From NCBI RefSeq assembly GCF_024339025.1, contig NZ_CP101415.1, forward strand, positions 620,001-684,000: a DNA stretch of 64,000 nt. Reading direction: 5' to 3'. Shown one piece after another: positions 48,208-58,878 of this stretch. Both the position numbers and the translations under genes were made by a program. Numbering within the stretch: the stretch's first letter is position 1; each line of letters opens with the position of its first letter. Source of the stretch: Mycoplasma bradburyae (lineage in GTDB: Bacteria > Bacillota_I > Bacilli_A > Mycoplasmatales > Mycoplasmoidaceae). The notes under the pieces were generated by a model that was given only the letters and a program-made list of their open reading frames with translations, was not told where the DNA came from and did no database searches.

Positions 48208-48236
48208 AATACAACCAAGGGTCACTTAGTTGTATT
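48208..48236 (-). other. Hairpin between oppA and oppB
   Basis: Arms AATACAAC (48208-48215) and GTTGTATT (48229-48236), extended inward by three pairs past one mismatch to a 5-nt loop. On the minus strand it is followed by AATCTTATTT. It lies 87 bp past the oppA stop and could be a partial terminator that keeps oppBCDF below oppA, or a 3' stability element. Confidence 0.55.
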
Positions 48237-48322
48237 CTCTTATTATTTTTAGTTAATTTTTAATTAAAAATTCCATAACAAATTATAACAAACTGTTTTA
48301 GTTTATTTTTATATAAACCATA

Positions 48323-51283
48323 TTAGCTAGTTTTTTTACCAGCTGGCTTGAAGTCTGTGTATGGTCTTCTTAAAACGCCACTGTAACCATTTACTTTAAA
48401 TGCTTCAGGGAATTTATTATCTCTAGCAGCGATGAATCCATCGTTTAATTGAACATCTTTGAATGTTTTGCTATCAACAAATGTTCTATATGGAATAGAA
48501 GTTAATTGGAATGTTGTGTTTTGATCAACGATGTTAATTAGTTTTTGTCAGTTAACTAAGTTAACAATACCAGCACGAACTATTCTTGAGTTATCACTGT
48601 TTCATTCTTTGAATATTTTTTTAGTAACAGCATCTTGGTAAGTAGGATTATCAGAACTTGGGTTAGCTGATCATGTAAGGAATGAAGATTGACCAACTGG
48701 ATCAGCTGCGCGAGTTGCTCATAAGAATTCGCTATATTGTGGTTTACCAAAAGCGTCATTTACTTTACTTCTAGGAAGAAGCAATATTGTTGGAGTTGAG
48801 TTATCATTTCTGTAAGCGCTGTAGATAACATCAACAGTTCTACCTCCATAGTTGTATAGGATTTTTTGAACTGGTTTAGTATTTTGGTAATATCCGTCAG
48901 AAAACGCATTTTTGTAATTATTGTTGTATGCGAATGTATATTGGTTAGCTGAGTATCCGTCTAAGTAATAAGAACCAGAATATAGAGAATAATCTAAGTT
49001 ATCAGCTGTACCTGTTTCATTGATATAACCAAATAATTGATCGAATTTAGTTCCTTGTTTATCAATGTTTATAGATGTTTTACCGTTTTCAGTTATTGAT
49101 TTAACAGCAATTTGTCCATCAACAGAATCAGATCATCTAGACCCTGTTTTAAATTCAGAGGTAATAGTTGTATTAGAACTATCAGTAGTTTGTGTATTTA
49201 ATCTAATTTTTCTTACTCTAGAATCTCAGTGAGGTAATGGGCTATTGAATGAGTTAGAGAAGAATTGAATACCAAATGAATAAGGATTTTTTATATAAAC
49301 TCTATAAGTATCATCATCGTTAGTGAATTTACCTATATCGTAAGCAGGATCTGTAATTTTTGTAGTACCAGCAGTTACTGTAACTTTACCATTTGAATCT
49401 TCAGCAGGATTCATAGTAGTACCATTAAGCGTTTTTTGAAGATCAATACCTAATTGATCAATTAAGTAACCGTTGTTAGTGTAATTAGTTTGTCTTGCTA
49501 ATCAGAAAGCTTCTAATCCTCTTTCAAAGTCTCTAGCAGATAATCTAGCAACCGGCATTCCTGTTTTGTCGGTTCATTTAATATTTTTATCAATTAGTCA
49601 GTCATATCTAACTGCCTTTTTATAAACATCTACTAATTCTTTATCTTTATCAGGATCAACTATACCGTTTTCAGAAATATAAACACTAGGATTTTCGGTT
49701 TTAGCTTTTTCTTTAACTGACGCAGTTCAAGTCGTTCCATCATCACCTGTAACAGGTCTTAAAACAACAGCTAATAATTTATCATCTTTATCATATAATT
49801 TTAACCCTTTAGCACCTTCTAATTTGTATGTAGCGTCAAAGTTATATGATCTAGTTTTAGTAGCCTTATCATAATTAATCGCGCCTGTAGTTTCAGCTGA
49901 AATCAAGTGAACATAAGTTCCAGGATAGTTAACACCACTTCCACCACCAGATGAGAATGATGATTGAAGAGGAAGTTCATTACCATCAGTAGGTTTAGAT
50001 GTTGTTTCTAATACATATGGTTCTCCTTCAGGACCACTTGAATCTCTGTATAATGTTTCAGAAGATTTTCAGTTAGAACGAATCATTCATTGAGGATTCT
50101 TAATTAGAGAATAACTAATTGAAGTATTATCTTGCGATGATGAAGGGATGAATGAGAATTGGTCATCAAGGAATGAAATTATATATAGTGAGTGTTCAGA
50201 ATCACCTGAAGTTCATTCACCGATATATTTAGCTATACCATCTTTGTATTCTTGTAGTTTAGTAGGATCAGTTGAAACAACAGTATCAAACTTTTTACCT
50301 TTGAATAATTCAAGGTATTTCATATCATCTGAACTAGTTGATGTTTCAGTAGTTGGTTGCATGCTTTCAGTAGTTTCTGTAGAAGAAGAACCAGAAGACA
50401 TTGAACCAGAAGAAGCATCAGCAGCACCAGTTCCTCCACTAGTCGCATCACCTCCAGAACCTGTTCCGCCGTTGCCGCCAGTTCCACCAGTACTTCCTCC
50501 AGCATCACCTTCAACTATTCTAATTGAGCTTGCCGCTCCAGCACCCATAGTAGCAGGAGTCATAGCGGCAGGAGTCATATCAGTAGTAGCCATACCAGCA
50601 GGCATGCTAGCCTTAGGAGCTTGTAATGAAGTTAATCCACTTTCAATAATAGCTCTAGCTAATGAAGCAGAAACAGTAATGAATTTTTCTCCATATTGAG
50701 TTTTGTATGCTTCTGGATTGTCAGCAATTTTAATTAATCTTTCAATGATCCATTGACTGTTTTTAGCATTACGTCCATCTGTGAATCAAGATTCGATAAA
50801 TGTACCAACTGCAGCATAGTCTCTACCTCAGAAGAAACTACCTGAAGTTGAGTTACCTTGAGCATAGTGTTCTTGCACAGAAGGATTAATAGCAGATCTT
50901 AAAACGTTGTTATATTTAATTAAACCATCCGATAAATTTGATAAAGCTGCAGCTTTGTTATTAAAGAATGTTTGATAGTCATCTGAAGCCTTAGTTATAG
51001 ATAAGTTTTTATCGATAATTGTTCAAGGTTTTTCTTTAGTAGCCCCTAATTCTTTTAAAGCATTTACAAAGGTTTCTTTGTTTAAAGGGATATCTCTTAA
51101 ACCATCAGCAGCCTTAATTTTTATATTATTGTTATCATCGAATATATAACCTTTAGCAAAGCTATTGTTCGAAACGTTTGAATAACCAGAACCACAAGAA
51201 GCCAATGTACTTGTAGTTATAACAGCAAATGAGAGAGCTGATGCAATTTTTAGGAAACTTCTTTTGTTTTTGTTGTTTCTCAT
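48323..51283 (-). CDS. oppA: Oligopeptide ABC transporter substrate-binding lipoprotein OppA-like
   Basis: A 986-residue surface lipoprotein. Signal peptide RNNKNKRSFLKIASALSFAV with lipobox LASC (Cys at residue 30), so it would be lipid-anchored outside the membrane. The mature part has a large mycoplasma OppA-type substrate-binding fold, recognised by position upstream of oppBCDF and by late segments such as RIVRAGIVNLVNWQKL and DGYSANQYTFAYNNN. A low-complexity insert (about residues 227-340) contains Met/Ala/Thr and then Gly/Thr/Ser-rich runs. Many TGA-Trp codons break it in standard code. A 43-codon ORF with a promoter lies upstream. Peptide binding is inferred from context. Confidence 0.82.
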
Positions 51284-51360
51284 TTTTTAGTCCTTTATAT
51301 TTTTATAGTTAAATAGTTGATTATATGTTATTGATACCAAAAATAGCAATTACTTTTTTT

Positions 51361-51448
51361 AAAAGCAATCACTATTCTTATATGTATTTATTAATATATT
51401 AATTTATGATTGCTTAATTATTCCGTTATTCTTGGTGGATAAGCAATC
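51361..51448 (-). promoter_or_regulatory. Candidate attenuator in the oppA leader
   Basis: On the minus strand GATTGCTTA (51448-51440), TAAGCAATC (51416-51408) and GATTGCTTTT (51370-51361) occur in order. The middle element can pair with either flank, and the last can also fold with the following AAAAAAAGTAAT, so mutually exclusive hairpins are possible in the oppA 5' leader. Confidence 0.4.
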
Positions 51449-51481
51449 TGTTATAAATATTTATTTGGAATTTATTTAAAA

Positions 51482-51613
51482 TTACTCACCCACATCTTTA
51501 TTCGTTTTATCATTATTAATAGTGTAAATATTAGAAGAGTCAAACATCTTCTTTATAAATATGCTATTAATAGTTCTAAAACTTTTATTTAGTGATTGGT
51601 AAGTTTTTAACAT
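51482..51613 (-). CDS. Small ORF (43 aa) upstream of oppA
   Basis: ATG 51611-51613 to TAA 51482-51484. A perfect TATAAT (51626-51631) ends 12 bp before the ATG, so the transcript would have almost no leader. The peptide MLKTYQSLNKSFRTINSIFI... is hydrophilic with no domain or signal. It could be a leader peptide for the oppA transcript or a decayed gene remnant. No Shine-Dalgarno is visible. Expression is not proven. Confidence 0.4.
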   Translation of the reverse strand: MLKTYQSLNKSFRTINSIFIKKMFDSSNIYTINNDKTNKDVGE

Positions 51614-51879
51614 AATATCAAAAACATTATAACACAATAATTTAATTAATAAAGTGAAACAATATCAGTCAAATTACTTTGCTCAACTATATTTTTAGTT
51701 TTTAAAATCTAGTGATTTTTTATCAAAAAGTAATGTACTCTTAAACAGATAAAAACTATAGATAAACTAACTCAAAATTCATTAGACTATGCAGCAATAA
51801 ATATTATGCTTAAATATATAATGATTAAATAAGATAATGTTCCAATTTTTCGCTGAAAACTTATTAGGTAGGAATAATA
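51614..51879. other. Divergent intergenic region between the opp1 leader and half-hsdS
   Basis: AT-rich, no recognisable gene. It holds two good -10 hexamers: TATAAT at 51626-51631 (minus) and TATAAT at 51817-51822 (plus), plus an AGGTAGGAAT ribosome binding site at 51866-51875 for the half-hsdS gene. Confidence 0.55.
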
Positions 51880-52419
51880 ATGAAATGGGTTAAAAAACGA
51901 TTAGGTGATATATGTAAGATTGCGGGCGGAGGTACGCCATCTACTCAAAATAAGGATTATTATAAAGATGGAACAATTCCTTGAATCACTCCTAAAGATT
52001 TATCAACAAATAAATCTAAATATATAGAAAAGGGTGATAGAAACATAACTAAAGAAGGGTTAGATAGCTGTTCTGCTAAAATTTTACCTAAGGGATCAAT
52101 ATTATTTTCTGCTAGAGGTTCGATTGGACATATTGCTATCGCAAAAAATGAGTTAACAACTAATCAAAGTTGTGTAAATTTAATACCAAACAACAATATA
52201 AATAATTTGTTTTTATATTATTGTTTATTATTCAATAAGACTTCTATATCAGTTTTTGGCGGAGGAACTACTTTTAAATCAATTACAGGAAAAGAATTAG
52301 CTAATATAAAGATTAAAATTCTTATCAATAAACAAGATCAAATTAAGATTTCAAAAATTTTAGATTTAATAGATCAAAAAATAGATATCAATAGTAAGAT
52401 AAACGATAATTTATTTTAA
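51880..52419 (+). CDS. Type I restriction specificity half-subunit (single TRD HsdS)
   Basis: A 179-residue protein with one target-recognition domain: VKKRLGDICKIAGGGTPSTQ at the start, IPWITPKDL, LPKGSILFSARGSIGHIAIA and the conserved helical spacer KQDQIKISKILDLIDQKID-INSKINDNL at the end. A full HsdS has two such halves (~380 residues). It stops exactly where a complete one would continue (KRQLNTLYDYWF in the neighbour), so it is a half-subunit that would have to dimerise or is a recombination product. One TGA (51983 region) is Trp. No hsdM or hsdR is nearby. Confidence 0.8.
52390..52413 (+). repeat. Inverted repeat shared by the two hsdS genes (partner 53282-53305)
   Basis: A 24-bp inverted repeat with one mismatch; its core AAGATAAACGATAATTTA is identical in both. 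It encodes the (S/R)KINDNL helix that ends a TRD and spacer. Such repeats in oppositely oriented hsdS genes are the usual sites for domain-swapping inversions. Confidence 0.75.
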
Positions 52420-52479
52420 ATAAAATTTATATAAATAAAACTTATCTTAAACCAATAATTCATTAAAATAATATTCATT

Positions 52480-52509
52480 ATATTGCGATATTTAACGCAA
52501 TATTTTTTT
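52480..52509 (+). terminator. Terminator of half-hsdS
   Basis: Stem ATATTGCG/CGCAATAT (52480-52487 with 52496-52503) followed by seven T, 60 bp past the stop. Confidence 0.82.
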
Positions 52510-52578
52510 ATAAAAAACATCAATTTACCGTTTTTTTCAAAATTTATCTTTGTTAAAAATAATTTATTTATTAATTTC

Positions 52579-53763
52579 TTAATCAATTCTTACTTGACCG
52601 TTCATTAATAGTGGTAATAGGAAATCTCTTATTTGCATTAATTTTCATTTTCTAAAGAATTCTTAATAAGAATTTCATACATTGGAGCTGATAAGAGATA
52701 ATACTTCAATAAAACTTGTTCTTCAGGTACTACTATTAATGAATTTTCTACAGTTTCTTTATTTATATGTTTTTGACAATTTCCTGTTGAAATCGCTGTA
52801 TAATTCGAAATTAATCGCGATAAATACTGATGTATAAAAGGATGTTTAAACTTTTTGTTTTCAAGAACAGCTACAACTGATTGGTTTGCGCAAGCTTCAA
52901 TAGCTAAACAGCTTACCCTAATGTTACCTGTTATCGAAATAACAGTAGCTCCCTTCGGAATAAGTTTCGTTGCTGAATTATCTATTCCTTTTTGAGTAAT
53001 TTTCTTTGCTGAAGTTACAACAGGAAATTGTGCTATTTCTCCTGAATTAAGTCAATTTATATCTCCATTTCAATATTCACTATTTTTAGTGCTTGGAGTA
53101 CCACCTAATAAAATATTGCATAACTCAGATAATTTTTTACTTCTCATCCAATAGGGATGTGTTTCTTTAATGAATTATTTCATTTCATTTTTCCATCGGA
53201 ATATCTATAGGGTTTATTAGTTAAATCAGGAAAATCATATTGAGTAAATCAATAATCATATAAAGTGTTTAATTGTCGTTTTAAATTATCGTTTATCTTT
53301 CTATTTAAGAAAATTTTTGTAGTTATCAATTTGATTAAATTAGATATTTTTTCGTTATTTATATCGACCAAGAATTCATAGTTTAAAATATGTTTCTTAT
53401 CACCCCTTGGCATTATCGTACCTATAGAACCTTTAGAAACATATTCAAAAAAATTGTCATCAGATAATAAAGAGTAGATAAACCATGAAGAAATGTTATT
53501 CTTTGGTCTTAAAACTATAACATCTTGCTTTGCTGCTCCAGTAGTATCGGATAACCAGATTTTTTTAAATAAGGTCTAATGTTTCCTAGTAATATATCGC
53601 CAACTCTATATTTAATATATTTACCATATGCAGGCATATGAGCAGCATTACATTTTCCGTTTTTATTTTGCAATAAATTATCAACAGAAACATAATTCTC
53701 TAAATTTATTGATTCATAATCTATTTTTTCGGTAACTATTTCTGCTATATCTTTTAATTTCAT
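52579..53763 (-). pseudogene. hsdS: Two-TRD type I restriction specificity subunit hsdS with three frameshifts
   Basis: The whole 395-codon HsdS can be traced: TRD1 (MKLKDIAEIVTEKIDYESI, GDILLGNIRPYLKK), spacer (KISNLIKLITTKIFLNRKINDNLKRQLN), the central DYWFTQYDFP conserved block, TRD2 (KLSELCNILLGGTPSTKNSEYW, LIPKGATVISITGNIRVSC) and the classic end MQIRDFLLPLLMNGQVRID. The frame is lost three times, each time by one missing A: an A7 tract (53560-53566), an A6 tract (53133-53138) and an A4 tract (52642-52645). As read, translation stops after 82 residues. It could be a decayed gene, phase-variable by slippage, or affected by base-calling errors in A runs. Confidence 0.82.
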
Positions 53764-54136
53764 AAACTTTTATGCTGATTTTATAATTTTAATTTATGCT
53801 TTTTTGTTGCTTTAATTCTATATTAAGAAACCGAATTAAGTTCTTATATAAGAAACAATAACAACTCTTATATTTCTTATCAATTAACAATAAATTGCCA
53901 AAATGACGAGATATTTTAATAAATTTTAACAATCACTTTTATGTTAAATGTATCTTAAATTCATAATAATTAACAATACTTACTTAATTTCTTATATTAA
54001 CTTTTGAAGTTTATATTTGTTACTAAACAAAATAATAACGATCTTGATAAATATTTATCAAGATCGTTATATTTAATAAATTGATACAAACTTATTCTTA
54101 AAAATAATTAATGAAAAACAGAATAATAGATTCTAT
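53764..54136. other. 373-bp intergenic region with palindromes
   Basis: Between the hsdS start and the second oppF stop. No gene seen. It contains the palindrome TTCTTATATAAGAA (53841-53854) and the long perfect palindrome at 54035-54070. The 45 bp left of 53764 side hold AT-rich sequence with TATAAA that could be the hsdS promoter. Confidence 0.6.
54035..54070 (-). terminator. 36-bp perfect palindrome after the second oppF (terminator)
   Basis: Every base from 54035 to 54070 fits an 18-bp perfect stem without loop (arms ATAACGATCTTGATAAAT and its complement). On the minus strand it is followed by TATTATTTTGTTT, 66 bp past the oppF stop, so it fits a strong intrinsic terminator; the symmetry would also let it act from the plus side or bind a protein. 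Confidence 0.7.
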
Positions 54137-55504
54137 CTATTTATATTTACCTTGTTTTCATTCTTCTAACTCTTTTTTAGTAGCTAGAACAAAGTGGTTG
54201 TCATTAATCTTTTGTCATTCAGGTTGATTGTTTTTATCATATGAATGAATACTTGGATCGTATTTATAACCAATCAAACTTCCTTTAGTTCCATTAATTG
54301 ATGGTACTGCATCAAGTAATGATTTAGTATAAGGGTGTAAAGAGTTTTTCATAATCTCTTTAGTTAAACCGATTTCAAGTAATCTTCCTTTATTCATAAC
54401 TGCGATTCTATCAGAGATATACTCAACCATTCTTAAATCGTGGGCAATGAATAAAATTGTTAAGTTAAATTTATTCTTTAAGTCATTAAAGATATTAACA
54501 ACTTGTGCTTGGATTGATACGTCTAATGCTGAGATTGGTTCGTCAGCAATCAACAATCTAGGTCTAACAACTACAGCACGAGAGATCCCAATTCTTTGTT
54601 GCTGACCACCAGAGAATTCTAATGGGTATCGCTTTAATACAGATTCATCTAAACCTACTGAAGCTAGAATATTTCTCACTAGAATGCGTTTGCATTCTAG
54701 TTCAGATAACTTACTTAATTGAATTCTTTCTTCTTTTTGTTGAAGCAAGTAATCCATTGGAATTTTAAACTGACTGAATTCTTTAAGTTTGTTATAAAAA
54801 CCAGTATAGATCGCTTCAAAAGCAACATGTTCGTTTTGATTAATTAAGTTTTCTAACTCAACTTCATAACCATTATAGAATGCTTGATAAACTGCTGGTG
54901 TGTTCTTATCTAATCAAGTCTCATAGATATGTCTAATTACATCTTGATCAACATTGTATAGATAGATCTCTTTAGCATTCTTTAAGTTGGTTAATCCCTC
55001 AGATACAATGCTTTCAACATTAACGTGTGGGTTAAGTGAGTTAGCCGGGTCTTGGAAGATCATCTGAACTTTATTAACCATAAAGTTCTCAATTTCTTTA
55101 TATTCTCTTAATGATTTACCAAACTTAAAACCCTTTTGCATCTTTTGAGGTAAAACTTTATCAAGAATCTTAATCTGCCCAAAGCTGTGTGGAACTAAAC
55201 CTATGATTGCTCTTCCTATTGTTGATTTACCACTACCTGATTCACCAACTAATCCTAATACTTCACCTTTATAAATATTAAGATTCATATCTACTACTGC
55301 TCTAAATGCTTTAGAACCTACACCATAGGTAATATCAACATTTCTAAGGGATGCTAAAATTTCCTTACCAGAAGGAACTTTTAGCATCTCTTCTACACCT
55401 TTAATGTTATAACGAGCGTAACGCTTCTTAAAGAAAAAGAATTTTTTCTTTACTTCAATATAAGGTTTTTTATTTTCTTTAGATTGTATTGTACTCATAA
55501 TCAT
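54137..55504 (-). CDS. oppF: Second oligopeptide ABC transporter, OppF-type ATPase
   Basis: A 455-residue ATPase of the second opp locus. Walker A LVGESGSGKSTIGRA at about 97-111, Q loop FQDPANSLNPH, signature EFSGGQQQRIGISRAVV, Walker B LLIADEPISALDVS and the H-loop IAHDLRMVEYI. Only ~120 extra residues separate Q loop and signature, against ~570 in the OppF of the first locus. A Lys/Phe-rich N-terminal tail (about 60 residues) precedes the ABC domain. Its ATG overlaps the oppD stop (TAATG); an ATG two codons later (MSTIQS) is an alternative. Confidence 0.92.
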
Positions 55505-56700
55505 TAAGCCTTAAATTCGTTTCACAGTTCTAAGATGTGTTTAGGTGGGGTGTATTTTTCAGCTCTTTCATCTAGAAGCGCTGATTTAACTCTGTGGGTT
55601 TGTGATAAATAATAAAATTTCGGTTCTTCAGTAAAGTCAATACCTAGTGCGTAGTCATTTCTTACAGCAAAAGCATCACCTACAATATTATTTAGATTAG
55701 ATGGAACAGATCCCCTAATTGTTGCTAAACGATCGCCATTATTAACATCTGGCATACTTAAGATTAAACCTCAAGTATATGGGTGTTGTGGGTGTTTTAA
55801 GATCTCTCTAGCAGTACCTTCTTCAATAATCTGTCCAGCATACATGATTGAAATGTAATCACTAATAGAAGCAACCACTCCTAAATCGTGGGTAATGAAA
55901 ACAATTGATAGATTTAGTTTTTCTTGTAGATCTTTGATGATATCTAATACTAATGCTTGAACAGTTGGGTCTAGTGCTGTTGTCGGTTCATCCATTACCA
56001 GGATTTTAGGTTCAAGTGAAACAATAGCTGCGATTACAACCCGTTGAATCATCCCCCCACTCATTTCATGTGGGTATAGTTTCATAACTGCTTCAGGGTC
56101 GGAGATCTTAGTTAGTTTTAAAAACTCAACAGCGCGTTCGTAAGCTTCTTTTTTGTTTTTAACAACTTTATTAACCAACATCCCTTCCATAATTTGTGCA
56201 CCAACTTTCATAGTCGGGTTAAGAGTTGACATCGGGTTTTGGAAAACAGCCGATACCACTCGACCACGGTAATGTGATTTTTCTCAATCGCGGAAAGAAA
56301 AGTTTTCAACATTGTTATTAAACAGTTTAACTTCCCCGCTATCAATCACAGCATTATCTCCAGTTAATCCATAAAGTAATGATGTAATTACTGATTTACC
56401 ACTACCAGATTCTCCGATTATTGCGTGGATTTTTCCTTCATAAATTTCAATTGAAGGACCACGTAAAACGATATTCTTCTCACCTGGTCTTGAAGGGTTT
56501 AAGAAAGATAATTGGATATCTTTAATTTCGGCTACTACTTTTAATTCTTCACCGTTATCGAATTTCTTAGTTCTAGTATTCTTAGTAAATTCTTCCCAAT
56601 TAAAAACAAATTTACGGTTAGTGATAAAACCAAAAAGATTAGTAAAATAATCTTTAATTCGATAACCTAGGCTTTTTTTATTAGTTTTTTTACTACTCAT
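55504..56700 (-). CDS. oppD: Second oligopeptide ABC transporter, OppD-type ATPase
   Basis: A 398-residue ATPase with a standard-length ABC domain: Walker A IIGESGSGKSVITS at about 92-105, Q loop FQNPMSTLNP, signature EMSGGMIQRVVIAAI, Walker B ILVMDEPTTALDPT, and a C-terminal oligo-APP region. An N-terminal extension of ~55 basic residues, absent from typical OppD, precedes it. Lies between oppC (12-bp gap) and oppF (1-bp overlap). Trp is encoded by both TGA and TGG. Confidence 0.93.
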
Positions 56701-56712
56701 ATTATTAGTAAC

Positions 56713-57789
56713 CTATCTTTGTCTTCTTAGTGAATCTTGTACTGAAGCACCAATTAATTGAACACTAGTGGTAATTAAAATCAAGAAAGCAGACGGAATG
56801 AATACATATCTAGCATATGTTGGGAAGAGTTTTTGTCCATCTGAAATAATATTACCTAATGTCGGAATATCTTTAATTGCTAAACCAATGAATGCTAATG
56901 ATGTTTCAGATAAAACAACACCAGGAATCGTAAATACTAATTGGGTAATTAAGATTGGTAAAATTACGGGAACGTAATTTTTTAAGATCTTCCAAGTAGG
57001 CGTTCCTAAAATTCTTGAAGCCATCACTCATTCTGAGTGTTTAGCTCTTTTAACTTGTGCTCTGATCTGGTTAGCCATCCCTGTTCATGAAGTTAATGAT
57101 AAAGAGAATACAATAACTCAAAAACTAGGAGCAATAATAATTGTTAATAAGATTAAGATAATAATTGTTGGAACAATTGAAATTACTTTGATAATAAAAG
57201 TCATGATTTTATCAAAGAATTCAAACTGACCCATCATAATCCCGATTGTTAAACCGATGATGACCTCGATTACTGTAACCACAAATGCTAACGCAATCGA
57301 ATATCTTAATCCCCATCATAATCTAGCTCAATAATCCCTACCAAGATCATCAGTTCCTAAAAAATGATAAACCCCATTAGAATCTGTTGAATTAAACAAC
57401 AGATTACGATCTGAAATATTAGTTTTATTAGGATCTTGGGTAAAGAAAGGGATAAGCATTGATAAGATAATCACCAAGATCAAAGCAACCATTCCAAACA
57501 CTCCAGCGAAAGAACGTGAATAGCGATTAACAAACTCTTTAAACGGTTTAGCTTGAGCGTGCATGTGAAGATCGGTTTGGTGATCCATGATCTTACCAAC
57601 GATCTTTCATGCTTGATAGTTATATGGTTGAGTTATCTGATTAGGAGCTGTTTTAGGATTGATATGTTCATTATCACTTAATTCAGCACGATCTCTTATA
57701 TCATTAGCTACTCTACTAAAATAGTTTTTTATCTTAGATCCAGAACTATTTTCAGGTAGTTTCTGGTAATCTTCTTTATATTTACTCAT
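56713..57789 (-). CDS. oppC: Second oligopeptide ABC transporter, OppC-type permease
   Basis: A 358-residue permease. After a ~75-residue hydrophilic N-terminal region, a first helix FAGVFGMVALILVIILSMLI, the motif HFLGTDDLGRDYWARLWWG of OppC/DppC permeases, and the EAA loop SEWVMASRILGTPTWKILKN with the core helices. Ends SVQDSLRRQR. It is 30 bp after oppB and carries TGA-Trp at 57607 and 57328. Confidence 0.92.
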
Positions 57790-57819
57790 ATCTATTTAGT
57801 TCTTATATAAATTTATTTA

Positions 57820-58872
57820 TTAACTACTTCTTCTTCTAATTCTTGGATCAATTAGTTCGTATAAGATATCCCTAAACGCATACGATAGTACTGTTAGTAA
57901 AGCAAACATAACAATTAAGAATAAGATTACGTTGTAATCTTTTGTTTGAATTGCTTGTAATAAAGTATCACCTGAACCTGGGATTAAGAAGATTTGTTCG
58001 ATGAAAATACTACCAATAAATGAACCAAAGATAACTGCTGGAAAGAAAGTAGCTATCGGGAATAATGAAGGTTTTAAAGCGTGCTTTCAAACAAAACGGT
58101 TTTTAGACACCCCTTTAAGATAAGCAAACTTAGCATGTACTGAATTTAATTCGCGGTTAAGTTCGGTACGAATATATTTAATATATACGATGATACTTCC
58201 TAGTGATAATGCTAATCCCGGTAATACATAAGTAGCAATATCGTTTTGATCAAAAACATAAGGTAGGTTAGCAGCTCTTCCAACGAATACCAAAATTAAA
58301 GCAAAGATAATTGAAGGTATTGATGAAAAGATACTTACAAAGATCGTTGAGATATTATCAACTAATCCACCAGGGTTTTTACCAACCCAGATTCCAAGCG
58401 GGATTCCAATACCAACAGTAAGTGCTACTGAAAAAATCCCAACTAAGAATGATTTATAAAAACGATCCCAAATAAAACTATTGATTGTTTGTTCTGGGAA
58501 TAATGCTAATGATATTCCAAAATCACCAACAAATAAACCTTTAAGATAATTTAGGTATCTTTGAAATAACGGCAGATCAAGTCCATAACGTTGTTCAATA
58601 GCTATTCTTGATGCTTCATCTAACCCTTGAGTTAAAGGGTTACCTCCTGGAACGGAGTTAATTAAGAAAAACGTAATTGAAATTACGATTAAACCAATAA
58701 CAAAGAACTCTAAGATAATTTTGAAAAACTTCCATGAAGTTTTCAAAATTGGCGAGTCAATTGCTAATAGTCTTTGTATTAAAGTAAGTTCTTCAATCCG
58801 TTTTTTTCTAAAGATAACAGCATTATCATTAATTTCATAAGTTCTGTTATCTTCTAAAACTATTTTTTCCAA
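57820..58872 (-). CDS. oppB: Second oligopeptide ABC transporter, OppB-type permease
   Basis: A 350-residue permease: a charged N-terminal ~55 residues, a first helix FKIILEFFVIGLIVISITFF, the loop NSVPGGNPLTQG typical of OppB, and BPD_transp_1 with the EAA loop HAKFAYLKGVSKNRFVWKHALKP and IFIEQIFLIPGSGDTLL. Ends ELIDPRIRRRSS, so it lacks the long tail of the OppB in the first locus. Follows oppA by 6 bp. Confidence 0.93.
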
Positions 58873-58878
58873 TTTCTT

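Noticed and set aside
51740-51830. Short plus-strand frame (QIKTIDKLTQNSLDYAAIN...) before half-hsdS
   Set aside because: No start signal or recognisable similarity; cannot be called an hsdM remnant.
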